Positions 8,651 to 16,866 of a DNA stretch of 64,000 bases are shown one piece after another. Position 1 is the first letter of the stretch. Every line of letters begins with the position of its first letter. The notes beneath the pieces were generated by a model. It did not search any database, had not been told where the DNA came from, and was given only the letters and a program-made list of their open reading frames with translations. Position numbers and translations under genes: made by a program. Source of the DNA: Caproicibacter sp047777415 (GTDB taxonomy: Bacteria > Bacillota > Clostridia > Oscillospirales > Acutalibacteraceae); NCBI GenBank assembly GCA_047777415.1, contig JBKEEO010000001.1:62001-126000 (forward strand). Direction: 5' to 3'.

Positions 8651-8727
8651 TGGTGGACGTTATAGGGCTCGAACCTATGACCTTTCGCACGTCAAGCGAA
8701 CGCTCTAGCCAGCTGAGCTAAACGTCC
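8651..8727 (-). tRNA. tRNA-Val (anticodon GAC)
   Basis: Minus strand gives acceptor GGACGTT/AACGTCC, D arm GCTC..GAGC, anticodon stem TTCGC/GCGAA with loop TTGACGT (anticodon GAC, reads GUC), T arm ATAGG TTCGAGC CCTAT, discriminator A and an encoded CCA. Confidence 0.95.
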
Positions 8728-8744
8728 ATATTTGGTGCTTGATT

Positions 8745-8773
8745 ATTATAGCGTATATACTGTCGAAAATCAA
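8745..8773 (-). promoter_or_regulatory. Promoter of tRNA-Val
   Basis: Minus strand: -35 TTGATT (8773-8768), 17-bp spacer, -10 TATAAT (8750-8745), 18 nt before the mature tRNA 5' end. Confidence 0.8.
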
Positions 8774-8808
8774 GTATAATTTTAAAAATTTCTAATTTTT
8801 TCAAAGTC

Positions 8809-8837
8809 TTGTTTTCAACTGAGGATTATCATATAAT
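8809..8837 (+). promoter_or_regulatory. Promoter of the patatin-like gene
   Basis: -35 TTGTTT (8809-8814), 17-bp spacer, -10 TATAAT (8832-8837), 27 nt before the ATG; divergent from the tRNA promoter. Confidence 0.75.
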
Positions 8838-8864
8838 GAAAGAAAAATAGGAGGATGAACGATC

Positions 8865-9728
8865 ATGTCGACTGGTCTTGTGCTGGAAGGCGGCGGCATG
8901 CGGGGATGGTACACCGCTGGCGTTTTAACCGTACTGACGGAAAATAAAATTGATTTTCCCCGTGTTTATGGAATTTCTGCCGGAGCTTCCAATGCGCTGA
9001 GTTATATCAGCAAACAAAACACCAGAGATTTTTGCCGCGAGATGATTCGGTATTCTGCCGATGAACGTTATATCAGCATCAAAAATTTGCAGAAAACCGG
9101 TTCGCTGTTCGGGTTCGATTTTATCTTTGGTGAAATGTTCCACTCCCTGCTTTCGTTTGACTATCAAACATTTTTCGATTCACCCACTGATCTGAAAGTC
9201 GGCGCGACGGACCTAAAAACCGGACAGCCGGTGTTTTTTGACAAATCGCAATTAGACGAGGACATGACGGCAGTTCGTGCTTCCTGTTCCCTGCCATTTG
9301 TCGCCAACATTGTTTCTTATCGCGGATACGAGCTTTTAGACGGCGGATGCAGTATGCCGATTCCGATTGAGAGATCCATCTTCGATGGAAATGAGCGAAA
9401 TGTTGTTGTCCTCACCCGGGACAAATCCTATCGGAAAGGAGCGCGTCCCGAATTCCCCCGGGCAGTTCTTCGCGTAAAATACGGCGACTATCCCCTGTTT
9501 GTGGACACCATGATGAAGAGATCCGAAATCTATAATAATGAGCTGGATGTATGCCGCAGACAGGAAAAATACGGAAAAGCTTTTGTGATACGCCCGAGCA
9601 AGCCGATTGTAGTCAGCCGGTATGAAAAAGATTTGGAAAAACTGATGCAGCTCTATGAAATGGGGATTCGTGACTGTGAAAATTCGTTAGATGAGCTCAA
9701 TCAATTTTTGAATCAGCAGTCATTGTAA
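8865..9728 (+). CDS. Patatin-like phospholipase/acylhydrolase (YjjU type)
   Basis: Serine lipid hydrolase of the patatin fold. The oxyanion-hole motif GGGMRG (residues 9-14), nucleophile Ser38 in GISAG, and catalytic Asp159 in LLDGG form the complete Ser-Asp dyad. The 287-aa length and the DSPTDLKVGATDLKTGQPVFFD segment match the bacterial YjjU/RssA-like group. AGGAGG precedes the ATG. No signal peptide, so it probably acts on cytosolic-face lipids. Substrate unknown. Confidence 0.88.
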   Translation: MSTGLVLEGGGMRGWYTAGVLTVLTENKIDFPRVYGISAGASNALSYISKQNTRDFCREMIRYSADERYISIKNLQKTGSLFGFDFIFGEMFHSLLSFDYQTFFDSPTDLKVGATDLKTGQPVFFDKSQLDEDMTAVRASCSLPFVANIVSYRGYELLDGGCSMPIPIERSIFDGNERNVVVLTRDKSYRKGARPEFPRAVLRVKYGDYPLFVDTMMKRSEIYNNELDVCRRQEKYGKAFVIRPSKPIVVSRYEKDLEKLMQLYEMGIRDCENSLDELNQFLNQQSL

Positions 9729-9786
9729 AAAATTAACGCGATAAAGTCCGATTGCAACGCACATAATAGGTACGGGGTGAAAATAT

Positions 9787-9966
9787 ATGGCGGATCAACT
9801 CCGGCGCCTGCTGGAATCGGATCAAAATGCAAAAGAATATTTTGAATCCCTTCCGCAATACGCTAGGGAAGCGGTAAAAAAACACGCCGATGAAATTGAA
9901 TCGGCAACATCTATGAAACTTTTTGCAGAAACCTTTATGGCGGACGATTCCTTCCGGGGCGCTTGA
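9787..9966 (+). CDS. Small YFxSLP protein, copy 1
   Basis: 59-aa ORF, preceded by a GGGGTGA site. The product has QNAKEYFESLPQYAREAVK followed by an acidic helical segment ending SMKLFAETFM. It resembles the next small ORF: both have a D/E-YF-x-SLP start and a closing L-x(3)-AE-x-F helix, so they look like tandem paralogues. No signal or membrane segment, Cys or known motif. Function unknown. Confidence 0.6.
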   Translation: MADQLRRLLESDQNAKEYFESLPQYAREAVKKHADEIESATSMKLFAETFMADDSFRGA

Positions 9967-9992
9967 ATTCGCGAATAGCGGAGGCGCTGGAC

Positions 9993-10154
9993 ATGGAAAC
10001 CTATTATTATGAAAGTAATCCGGATCTTAGAGATTATTTTAATTCCCTTCCTGTCGACATTAAGAACCAGATTCTGCAATCCGGTGTTGAAATTTCAACG
10101 CTCGGGGAATTGATGAAAGTTGCAGAGCATTTTGAACAAATGAATAAGATATAG
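9993..10154 (+). CDS. Small YFxSLP protein, copy 2
   Basis: 53-aa ORF; I use ATG 9993 with GGAGG-like GCGGAGGCG upstream rather than TTG 9963, which overlaps copy 1. Product: DLRDYFNSLPVDIKNQILQS, then GELMKVAEHFEQMNKI. The YF-x-SLP motif and the closing AE-x-F helix are shared with the preceding ORF. Such small proteins with a Y-F-x-S-L-P motif look conserved in gut Clostridia from memory, but I know no function. A good terminator follows. Confidence 0.65.
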   Translation: METYYYESNPDLRDYFNSLPVDIKNQILQSGVEISTLGELMKVAEHFEQMNKI

Positions 10155-10157
10155 ATG

Positions 10158-10193
10158 TACTGTCCCGGGTTTTGAATCCGGGGCAGTATTTTT
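10158..10193 (+). terminator. Terminator after the small paralogue pair
   Basis: ACTGTCCCGGG/CCGGGGCAGT stem around TTTTGAAT, followed by ATTTTTA. Confidence 0.8.
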
Positions 10194-10289
10194 AGGCCAT
10201 AGGTTCTTTGTCACCAAAGAATCAAGATTCTGCGTTTTTCACCGTTATATTAGTGCAGCATATGATCAGCGGCCAAAAACAACAGTTTC

Positions 10290-10318
10290 TTGAAAATTTG
10301 CCGTGCAGATGGTATGAT
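10290..10318 (+). promoter_or_regulatory. Probable plsY promoter
   Basis: TTGAAA (10290-10295), 17-bp spacer, TATGAT (10313-10318), leaving a leader of about 85 nt that contains a small GCGGC/GCCGC hairpin. Confidence 0.55.
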
Positions 10319-10407
10319 AATGGCATAGTCTGCGGCTTCCGCCGCGCGAATTGAAAGCTTAGATTCGTGTTCGGCAGGAAAAGGCTATTGAAACAGGGAG
10401 GAAAACT

Positions 10408-11100
10408 ATGATAGACTTTTCGATTGCCGTGCCCGCCATGATTGTCGCGGTTTTGTCCTATCTTTTGGGGAGCGTCAGCTTTTCCATCATTTTTACAAAA
10501 AGACTTTACAATAACACGGATATTCGAACGCTTGGCAGCGGAAATGCCGGTTTAACCAACGTATTGCGTTCCGTCGGCATAAAAGCCGGAATTTTGACGC
10601 TGGTTTTTGATTTTGCCAAAGGTGCCGTTTCGGTTTATGCCGGAAGGGCAATTTTTCAGTGTTTCGTTGCCCGGTTCGGATTGACTCCCTATTTTGCCTC
10701 ATATGGAGCCTATCTTGCCGGTTTGTTTTGCATCATTGGGCATATCTACCCGCTTTATTTCGGCTTTCGCGGAGGAAAAGGGGTTCTGTCCTCTGCGGCC
10801 ATGTTGCTTCTGTTGGACTGGCGATTCTTTGTCATTGCCATCGGCGTCTTCGCTGTGGTGGTTGCCATATCCAAAATTGTGTCTTTGGGGTCCATCTTTG
10901 CCGCAGTTGCCTTCCCGATTATCAATTTCCTATTTGTTTATTTTCAGGATTACCGTGCCCGTGCGGATGTGCCGCTGTCCTATGTTTGGATTACAACTAT
11001 TTTTGCGGTTATGATTGCTTCCCTTGTCATTTATAAACACAAGGAAAACATCAAAAGGCTCAAAAATGGAACTGAAAAGAGGTTTACCATCCATAAATAA
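10408..11100 (+). CDS. plsY: Acyl-phosphate:glycerol-3-phosphate acyltransferase
   Basis: Integral membrane enzyme that acylates glycerol-3-phosphate from acyl-phosphate, the first step of phospholipid synthesis. The conserved PlsY loops are present: SYLLGSVSFSIIFTK at TM1, the RTLGSGNAGLTNVLR motif (substrate binding), FDFAKGAVSV, and GHIYPLYFGFRGGKGV (catalytic loop). Five to six hydrophobic segments. At 230 aa it is slightly longer than the usual 200-215 because of a longer loop after TM5 (YFQDYRARADVPLSYVW). GGGAGG lies ahead of the ATG. Monocistronic, with its own terminator. Confidence 0.95.
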   Translation: MIDFSIAVPAMIVAVLSYLLGSVSFSIIFTKRLYNNTDIRTLGSGNAGLTNVLRSVGIKAGILTLVFDFAKGAVSVYAGRAIFQCFVARFGLTPYFASYGAYLAGLFCIIGHIYPLYFGFRGGKGVLSSAAMLLLLDWRFFVIAIGVFAVVVAISKIVSLGSIFAAVAFPIINFLFVYFQDYRARADVPLSYVWITTIFAVMIASLVIYKHKENIKRLKNGTEKRFTIHK

Positions 11101-11111
11101 AACGAATATTT

Positions 11112-11145
11112 TGCCCTCTCCGGATAATCCGCTGAGAGGGCTTTT
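11112..11145 (+). terminator. Terminator of plsY
   Basis: GCCCTCTC/GAGAGGGC stem followed by TTTTG, 12 nt after the stop codon. Confidence 0.8.
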
Positions 11146-11211
11146 GTACTTTATTTCGCTGATTTTCTATGCGATGCTAACAAACATATATTCCCAAATA
11201 GATATAAAAAA

Positions 11212-12591
11212 GGCTCTATGTCAATAGTTGGGGTAACCCAAAATGGAAACACCGGATGGAGCGGCGTTAAGCTGCTCCATTTTTCGTTGAATGATGGAAC
11301 ATGTGAAGAATACGATTGCGGAAGCGACGAAAATTACGATAACCGTAGGCATTGCGTTTGAGTACCTTAATCTTGTTGTTAACCCCTTCGGTAAAACCAT
11401 TGGTGTAAGGACAATCAAACGAATTTAGAATACCTTTTGACCAGCGAACCATAGTATTTCCACAAGCAACAAATTTCAAAAGGCCACTGTTTTGTGCGGC
11501 CATAATCCAATGGGATAGCGCTGTCCGTGCAGACACGCTGTCAGAAGATTCAAGGACTTTGAAAAACTGTTCTTTCAGAGAGTAGGCTGTCAGCAGACGG
11601 TTACTGGCATAGAGCATAAGATCGACCTGTTGCTTTTGCTCAGGAGTGAGAAATTGATATCGCTTGTTCAGCAAGATTCGGGAGCGTTTAAAATGAATTC
11701 TTCGGGTTTTGCTGAATTTTTTCTGTTCTTCCTTGCGAACGGCTTCAAAGGCCCAAAATACTTGGCGAATGTAATGATATTTGTCAATGACATAATTGGA
11801 ATTTTTAAAATATGTTTGGGCAATACCGGCATATGTACTCCACATATCGCTGACGAAATGCTTCGTTTTAGAACGGTCAAGCTGGCCGAAATATTCTGTC
11901 AGTTTGTGGTTGTATCGAGCAGGAAGAATATCAAGAATTCGGTGACGGACCGGATCGGTCAGAATGCACTGATATTTCTCGCCGCTTGTATTGCCTTTAA
12001 ACTCATCAATCGATACAACTTCAGGTAATTGCTGCGGTTTTCCATAATGGATACAATCGAAAAGACGGATAATAGTTGAAACAGATAGATTCACCTCACA
12101 TGCTACACTGGTAAAAGAACGCACGTCGGAAAGCTTTGAAATGATATATACGGCTAAACGGTTTGTCATGCGGTGATATCTAGGCAAAAACGAATTATCC
12201 TCAAAGAAACGCTTTCCACAAGAATGGCAGCGATATCGGCGCTTTCGTAGAATCAGGGAGGTATGTTTGCCAAAAGCGGGAATGTCTTTCACGGTTTGAC
12301 AACGGTAATCATGAACGTAGCTGGTTTGATGGCCACAACAGGGGCAAACATGCGGCTTTCTCGGTAACTCAATAAAAATTTCCGTTTTATCAGGCAATTG
12401 CCTCACATTTTTTACGATTACCCCTTTTAATCCAAGCAATTTTTCGATAGAATGAGTACAGAGCATATCGATGACCTCCCAAATGGTGGTGTGGTAATCT
12501 CCATTTTAAAGGTTTTTCATCGAATATGCTCTACTTTTTTGTTCTTTTTTCGCAGGCCTATTCGTCACACCCCAACATTTATTATAGAGCC
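11212..12591 (-). mobile_element. Complete ISL3-family insertion sequence
   Basis: 1380-bp element. Outer ends are imperfect inverted repeats, GGCTCTATGTCAATAGTTGG at the right (plus-strand left) end and GGCTCTATAATAAATGTTGG at the other, both continuing GGT. It is flanked by identical 8-bp direct repeats ATAAAAAA at 11204-11211 and 12592-12599, the duplication size typical of ISL3. It lies between plsY and the MBL gene and breaks no ORF I can see. Intact transposase and matching duplication suggest a recent insertion. Confidence 0.92.
11267..12466 (-). CDS. ISL3-family transposase
   Basis: 399-aa DDE transposase. N-terminal zinc-ribbon (KPHVCPCCGHQTSYVHDYR, then RYRCHSCGKRFFE), helix-turn-helix near VACEVNLSVSTIIRLFD, then the catalytic core with VSIDEFKG (first Asp), SDMWSTYAG (second Asp) and NGFTEGVNNKIKVLKRNAYGYRNF (Glu). 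This order is the ISL3 signature. ATG has GGGAGGT upstream. Full length with no internal stop, so the element may be active. Confidence 0.95.
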   Translation of the reverse strand: MLCTHSIEKLLGLKGVIVKNVRQLPDKTEIFIELPRKPHVCPCCGHQTSYVHDYRCQTVKDIPAFGKHTSLILRKRRYRCHSCGKRFFEDNSFLPRYHRMTNRLAVYIISKLSDVRSFTSVACEVNLSVSTIIRLFDCIHYGKPQQLPEVVSIDEFKGNTSGEKYQCILTDPVRHRILDILPARYNHKLTEYFGQLDRSKTKHFVSDMWSTYAGIAQTYFKNSNYVIDKYHYIRQVFWAFEAVRKEEQKKFSKTRRIHFKRSRILLNKRYQFLTPEQKQQVDLMLYASNRLLTAYSLKEQFFKVLESSDSVSARTALSHWIMAAQNSGLLKFVACGNTMVRWSKGILNSFDCPYTNGFTEGVNNKIKVLKRNAYGYRNFRRFRNRILHMFHHSTKNGAA

Positions 12592-12603
12592 ATAAAAAAT
12601 AAA

Positions 12604-12645
12604 GACGTTTCGCAAATTATCATTTCCGAAACGCCTTTGTTTTAT
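12604..12645 (-). terminator. Possible terminator beyond the ISL3 element
   Basis: CGTTTCG/CGAAACG stem at 12606-12612 and 12627-12633 with T-rich sequence on both strands; could end the MBL-protein transcript about 150 nt after its stop. The rest of 12592-12795 shows nothing else recognisable. Confidence 0.4.
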
Positions 12646-12795
12646 GTGGGTAAAAATTTCATAGCGCTAGCATCACAAACAAACTATGGTCATAAGTTTA
12701 GCATAATTTTCCGGTTTCGTCAAGTCGTTTCTTTGAAGGATATAAGGCTTAAAAGAAAGAATTCTTTTCATTTTTAAACCAATTTCTGCTCGCTT

Positions 12796-13626
12796 TCATT
12801 GCAGGCAAATTCTGTCGCCGACCGCTCCGAAACGGCAACGCTCTCCAAGCTCCTGTTTAAGCTTAGCGGCTGCACAAATTCCCGTACAATGCAATGGAAC
12901 AATGATATCTAAATCGGACTGCACAAAGTAATCTATTGTTTTTTGCAGACGTTCTTCACTCTCGTTGCTCAAATGCATACCCGCAGCTAAAAACCGAATT
13001 TTTTTGCCGGGAAAACATGCCCGCACATGTTCCATGCAGTTGACAACTCCGCGGTGGCTGCAGCCGGAAAATACAGCAAGGCCATCGCCGCACTTTAGCA
13101 CTAAAATCTGTTCATCCTCCATCGGATCCGGCACCCGCTGCTTGTCTTTCTCGGTAAAAAAACATTTCTGCACCGATTCAAAAGAATTGTAACTTCCAAT
13201 ATTGGAAAGAGTCCAAACACCGGGGAGAATCTCAAACTTTCCCTCCGTGCTGGCAATACGGCTTTCCGATTCCGGTGTATCGCCCGGCTTCCATTGCATA
13301 CCGATATCTCGGTATGCACCGTTTTTGTCAAGTGTCAGCTTTTTCTGAAACGCCTGCGGTGTGACAAAAACCATCGCATTGCTGTTTTGAAAAGGAAAGT
13401 ACTGAAGTCCACCGCAGTGGTCATAATGCCCGTGACTCAAAACGACCGCATCCGCGGATTCCGGTTCTAATCCAATCATATTAGCGTTTTTCAGCCATAC
13501 ATCCGTCTGCCCCGTATCAAACAGGATTTTCATACCGTTTCTTTCAATCCACAGTGAAAGTCCGTGTTCAGCCAACAATCGGCTGCGCTTCACATAGTTA
13601 TCGCATAGAATCCGCATTTGCAGCAT
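12796..13626 (-). CDS. MBL-fold metallohydrolase (MptA/RFA-P synthase-like subgroup)
   Basis: Metallo-beta-lactamase-fold protein of the cytosolic subgroup often annotated 7,8-dihydropterin-6-yl-methyl-4-(beta-D-ribofuranosyl)aminobenzene-5'-phosphate synthase-like; that name is inherited from archaeal relatives and is unlikely to give the true reaction. Metal ligands are visible as His65-x-His67-x-Asp69-His70 in SHGHYDH, with later Asp/His in VFSGCSHRGVVN and VPLHCTG. 276 aa. GGAGGAG upstream of the ATG. Probably the last gene of the leftward run from the EAL gene (77 nt gap). Confidence 0.85.
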   Translation of the reverse strand: MLQMRILCDNYVKRSRLLAEHGLSLWIERNGMKILFDTGQTDVWLKNANMIGLEPESADAVVLSHGHYDHCGGLQYFPFQNSNAMVFVTPQAFQKKLTLDKNGAYRDIGMQWKPGDTPESESRIASTEGKFEILPGVWTLSNIGSYNSFESVQKCFFTEKDKQRVPDPMEDEQILVLKCGDGLAVFSGCSHRGVVNCMEHVRACFPGKKIRFLAAGMHLSNESEERLQKTIDYFVQSDLDIIVPLHCTGICAAAKLKQELGERCRFGAVGDRICLQ

Positions 13627-13702
13627 GGCTGTATCTCTCCTCCGCCTTTCGGATTTTTCTTTTGTTATATTATACCGAATCTATTTTGACTTTTCCATAT
13701 GT

Positions 13703-15115
13703 TTAATGGGAATCATCCTTTTTTTCAGCTGGAAGAACATTTGCAAATTGCCGCTCCGGCATAGGTGGGGAAAAGTAATAGCCTTGTGCCGCAGTGCAAT
13801 GAATTTTTTTCAGAAAATCCAAATGTTCCCGTGTCTCCACTCCCTCTGCAATGACAGTCATATGCAGTTTTGCAGCCAAATCAATCACTGCAGAGATAAT
13901 CGCCCGTCCGCGTTTTCCAAAATGAAATCCGGTTAAAAATTCTCGGTCAAGTTTCAGCGAATGTGCAGGAATATCATACAAAGTTTTCAGTGATGAATAC
14001 TCGGACCCAAAATCATCGATGGAGAGAGAAAATCCTGTGCTGACCAATTTTTGCAGAGTTTCTTTCAAAACCGGTTCGTTCTGCGCAAACGCGCTTTCCG
14101 TAACCTCCAATTCCAAAAGATGAACCGAGACACCGTATCTTGACGCTTCCTTGCGATATTCCTCCGCAATGGATGGGTGCAGCAGATTCACGCGTGACAG
14201 ATTAACAGAAATCGGAACGACGTTTCTTCCTTCCTCCGTCCATTTGCGGATATCTTTGCACACCTGCCGAAAGATATAGCGATCGAGTTGGGCAATTTTC
14301 CCATCTCGTTCAAATACCGGGATAAACTCTCCCGGTGACACCAGGGTATTATCCTCTGTTTTCCAGCGCACCAAGGCTTCAGCACCACACAGCGTTTCAT
14401 CTGAAACCAAATATTTCGGCTGATAATATACGACAAATTCCCCGTTTTTCATAGCGGACTCTAGACGGTCCTCCATGTTTTTCAGTGTCATTTCCCGGAT
14501 TTTTGATTGTTCCTCATAAAAAGAAACCGGAAGATTTTCCATTTTGACTCCGTCTTTCAAAGCAAAAACGGCACGGCAAATCAGCGTATGAATGTCATCA
14601 GCATCGGAATTGGAAAAACACTCACACACACCAAAGGCAGGCACCATTTTGTAGTGAATGCCATAAAATTCGACCGTATTCTCAAGGTCAGCACAAATTT
14701 TTTGAATTCTATCTAAGAGATCTGTTCTACTTTGAAACGACAATAAAAGAAGAAATCGGTCTGCGTGCACATGGGCGCTCAATTCTTCCGCTTCCGTATT
14801 TTTTTCAAACACCCAGTGGATACCCCGGAGCACTTTTGTTCCGTTTTCATAACCGAACATTTCATTGATAATTCGAAATCCTTTGACATGGAAAGCAATC
14901 ACTGCGTAATTTTTCTTGTCCGCGCTGCGAAGAATGCCCTGTGCTTGACACATAAATTTTCTTTCATTTGCCCCGCCGGTCAAAGGATCTTCAAATAGGA
15001 TTTGTTCCATTTTGCATGTCAAGTTTTTCTGTACCTTTCTCGCACGAATCAGAGAATATATCCCCGCCGCTGTCACAACCGGGCGCAATACTTTTCGCAA
15101 ACATTTGGCGCTCAT
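13703..15115 (-). CDS. EAL-domain cyclic-di-GMP phosphodiesterase with degenerate GGDEF domain
   Basis: A short N-terminal hydrophobic stretch is followed by a GGDEF-fold domain (about 38-195) whose signature is replaced by HADRF at 117-121, so it should not make c-di-GMP. The C-terminal EAL domain (about 213-460) keeps the catalytic set: Glu246 in EAL, Asn305 in SVNLS, Glu337 in LELEVTES, Asp367-Asp368 in IDDFG, Lys388, Glu424/Glu427 in AEGVET and Gln444 in QGYYFS. It should therefore hydrolyse c-di-GMP to pGpG. 470 aa. The inactive GGDEF may be a regulatory module, as known in other GGDEF-EAL proteins. Confidence 0.92.
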   Translation of the reverse strand: MSAKCLRKVLRPVVTAAGIYSLIRARKVQKNLTCKMEQILFEDPLTGGANERKFMCQAQGILRSADKKNYAVIAFHVKGFRIINEMFGYENGTKVLRGIHWVFEKNTEAEELSAHVHADRFLLLLSFQSRTDLLDRIQKICADLENTVEFYGIHYKMVPAFGVCECFSNSDADDIHTLICRAVFALKDGVKMENLPVSFYEEQSKIREMTLKNMEDRLESAMKNGEFVVYYQPKYLVSDETLCGAEALVRWKTEDNTLVSPGEFIPVFERDGKIAQLDRYIFRQVCKDIRKWTEEGRNVVPISVNLSRVNLLHPSIAEEYRKEASRYGVSVHLLELEVTESAFAQNEPVLKETLQKLVSTGFSLSIDDFGSEYSSLKTLYDIPAHSLKLDREFLTGFHFGKRGRAIISAVIDLAAKLHMTVIAEGVETREHLDFLKKIHCTAAQGYYFSPPMPERQFANVLPAEKKDDSH

Positions 15116-15263
15116 CTTCCTTCACTCTCCCTATTCGGTTAATTTTCACCGATGAGGAATATTTATACATATCACTCACTTCTCTTAATCCAAATAATTC
15201 CCGTGAGCCAGACGCATTGCGAAGTATTGCCGCCCATGCAAGTACGGAACCGTATTAAAGGCA

Positions 15264-15301
15264 CAAAAAGGCTCGCTCGGCAAATTCTTACCGAGCAAGC
15301 C
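15264..15301 (-). terminator. Terminator of the phospholipase C-like gene
   Basis: On the minus strand GGCTTGCTCGG pairs with CCGAGCGAGCC and is followed by TTTTTGTG; begins about 10 nt after the stop at 15312. Confidence 0.85.
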
Positions 15302-15311
15302 TCAGCCTATC

Positions 15312-16094
15312 TCATTCAAAATTTCTTGCAAAGCGCATATTTAGCTCTGTGGTACCATTGACCGCATTTAAAAAATTTTCAATTTGTTCTCTTGCCGTAA
15401 CGGACGCATTGTAAAATACGGAAAGCAAATGATCCAGCGCCTGGGAACATTCGGGGTTCAGCACATTTCCTGCCACCAGTCCTCTGCCTTTTTTTAAACG
15501 TCTCTCCATGAAAAACAGAATTTTCAGCATTCGTTCCCAAGATTTTCTGGGCGAATACAGAACGGAAAGACAGCACCGCATGAAGAACAGACTTTTGTCC
15601 AACTGATGGCGGACGGTACCCGGATAAAATGGTGCAGCGCAGCCTGTGACGCTATTTCCTTTTGGGATCAGATGTTTTGGGGAAACCACATGCGGATCGA
15701 TTCTCTGCTGGCGCATCAGTAGGCGGTCAAATTGTGTTTCAATCGCAGCATGTGAGATGCCGTCACGTTCCATATAATCGCGAACCACCGGATGACATCC
15801 GCTGTCCAGCGTAAAATGGCAGATGAATCCAACCATATATGCCAGTCGGCTCTCGTCGTTATTGCTACGAAGTACAGACGCAGCATATTCTAAAAAAGCA
15901 GCGGCAGGTTCCCTGTGAATTTTCAAACCCGTGACCGGCTTAAACCGCAGCGGATGATAATAAAACAAAATATCCGGCCCCTGAAGCCCAAGCAGATATT
16001 CCTCTTGATGCGTTTCAATAACGCGCGTCAGTTCCTTTGGCAACAATTCCTTAACCTTTGAGCCAAATAAATAATGTGCGTAAAGTCCCGGCAA
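15312..16094 (-). CDS. Zinc-dependent phospholipase C family protein
   Basis: Matches the Firmicute family annotated zinc-dependent phospholipase C: starts PGLYAHYLFGSKV and has GLQGPDILFYYHP, MVGFICHFTLDSGCHPVVRDYM and IETQFDRLLM, all rich in His/Asp suitable as metal ligands. 260 aa, no signal peptide, so unlike secreted toxins it is probably intracellular; substrate unproven. TTG 16094 is chosen because AGGAGG lies exactly 7 nt upstream; the nearby ATG is out of frame. Confidence 0.82.
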   Translation of the reverse strand: MPGLYAHYLFGSKVKELLPKELTRVIETHQEEYLLGLQGPDILFYYHPLRFKPVTGLKIHREPAAAFLEYAASVLRSNNDESRLAYMVGFICHFTLDSGCHPVVRDYMERDGISHAAIETQFDRLLMRQQRIDPHVVSPKHLIPKGNSVTGCAAPFYPGTVRHQLDKSLFFMRCCLSVLYSPRKSWERMLKILFFMERRLKKGRGLVAGNVLNPECSQALDHLLSVFYNASVTAREQIENFLNAVNGTTELNMRFARNFE

Positions 16095-16334
16095 ACATCT
16101 GCCTCCTCTGTTGATTCAATCTTATATTAATATACGCTTTATTTGTTACCAACAGATTAATATTTTATAAATGAAAGTTTTGACATCCGGCAAATTTCCT
16201 TCCCTTCATTGATTCAATGTCGCTGACAAAACGCTAAATTTTAAGATTAAAAATTTTCTTGCGGCTAATCATGTGTTCTTAAGTCAAAAGAGTTTCGAAT
16301 ATATTGTAGTAACTAAATTAAAGGATCTGATTAG

Positions 16335-16811
16335 ATGAATCATGAGAGGAATTCAGAATTCCGCACGTTTCGCGGATACCAAATCCTGAATCAGAGGGAA
16401 GGGCAGCTCACGCCAGCCATGGAGGATTACCTGGAAATGATTTTCCGCCTGTGCAGCAAAGAAGGCTATACACGGGTTGGAAAGCTTTCCGAACTGCTGC
16501 ATGTCAAACCGTCTTCCGCTTCCAAAATGATGACGAAACTGACCGAAATGGGATATTTAAAATATGATCGCTACGAAATCATCCTCCTGACGGAATCGGG
16601 ACGAAAAGCCGGTGAATATTTGCTGGACCGCCACAACACTGTCGAGCAGTTTCTGAGTCTTGCAGGAAGCAGCGATGCGCTGGAAGAAACCGAATTAATT
16701 GAGCATTCGCTCAGTAAAAAAACAGTTTCCAGTTTAAAAACATTCCTCAAGTTTTTTCAAACCGATGAAGAATCTCGAAAACGCTTTGAAGAATTTAAGA
16801 AGAAACAGTAG
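16335..16811 (+). CDS. DtxR/MntR-family metal-dependent regulator
   Basis: Winged-helix repressor, about residues 25-95 (MEDYLEMIFRLCSKEGYTRVGKLSELLHVKPSSASKMMTKLTEMGYLKYDRYEIILLTESGRKAGEYLLDRH), the typical MntR/DtxR DNA-binding and linker order. The C-terminal dimer/metal region is short (158 aa total, no SH3 domain), as in Mn-type MntR. The long N-terminal arm (24 residues before the HTH) and the poorer metal-ligand pattern in the second half make the metal uncertain. No metal transporter gene is next to it. Confidence 0.85.
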   Translation: MNHERNSEFRTFRGYQILNQREGQLTPAMEDYLEMIFRLCSKEGYTRVGKLSELLHVKPSSASKMMTKLTEMGYLKYDRYEIILLTESGRKAGEYLLDRHNTVEQFLSLAGSSDALEETELIEHSLSKKTVSSLKTFLKFFQTDEESRKRFEEFKKKQ

Positions 16812-16815
16812 CTTG

Positions 16816-16850
16816 CAAAAAAACGCCCTTAGCCGCAGCCAAGGAGCGTT
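16816..16850. terminator. Convergent terminator between the MntR-like and DUF134 genes
   Basis: AACGCCCTTAGCC pairs imperfectly with GGCCAAGGAGCGTT-like sequence (GCCAAGGAGCGTT); the minus strand ends in a TTTTTTTGC run, the plus strand in CAAAAGG, so it serves mainly the DUF134 gene. Confidence 0.6.
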
Positions 16851-16866
16851 CAAAAGGTAATCATTA

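Noticed and set aside
16100..16334. DtxR/MntR-type operator upstream of the metal regulator
   Set aside because: A/T-rich region without a convincing palindrome of the TTAGG or TTTGCCTTAAGGCAAA type.
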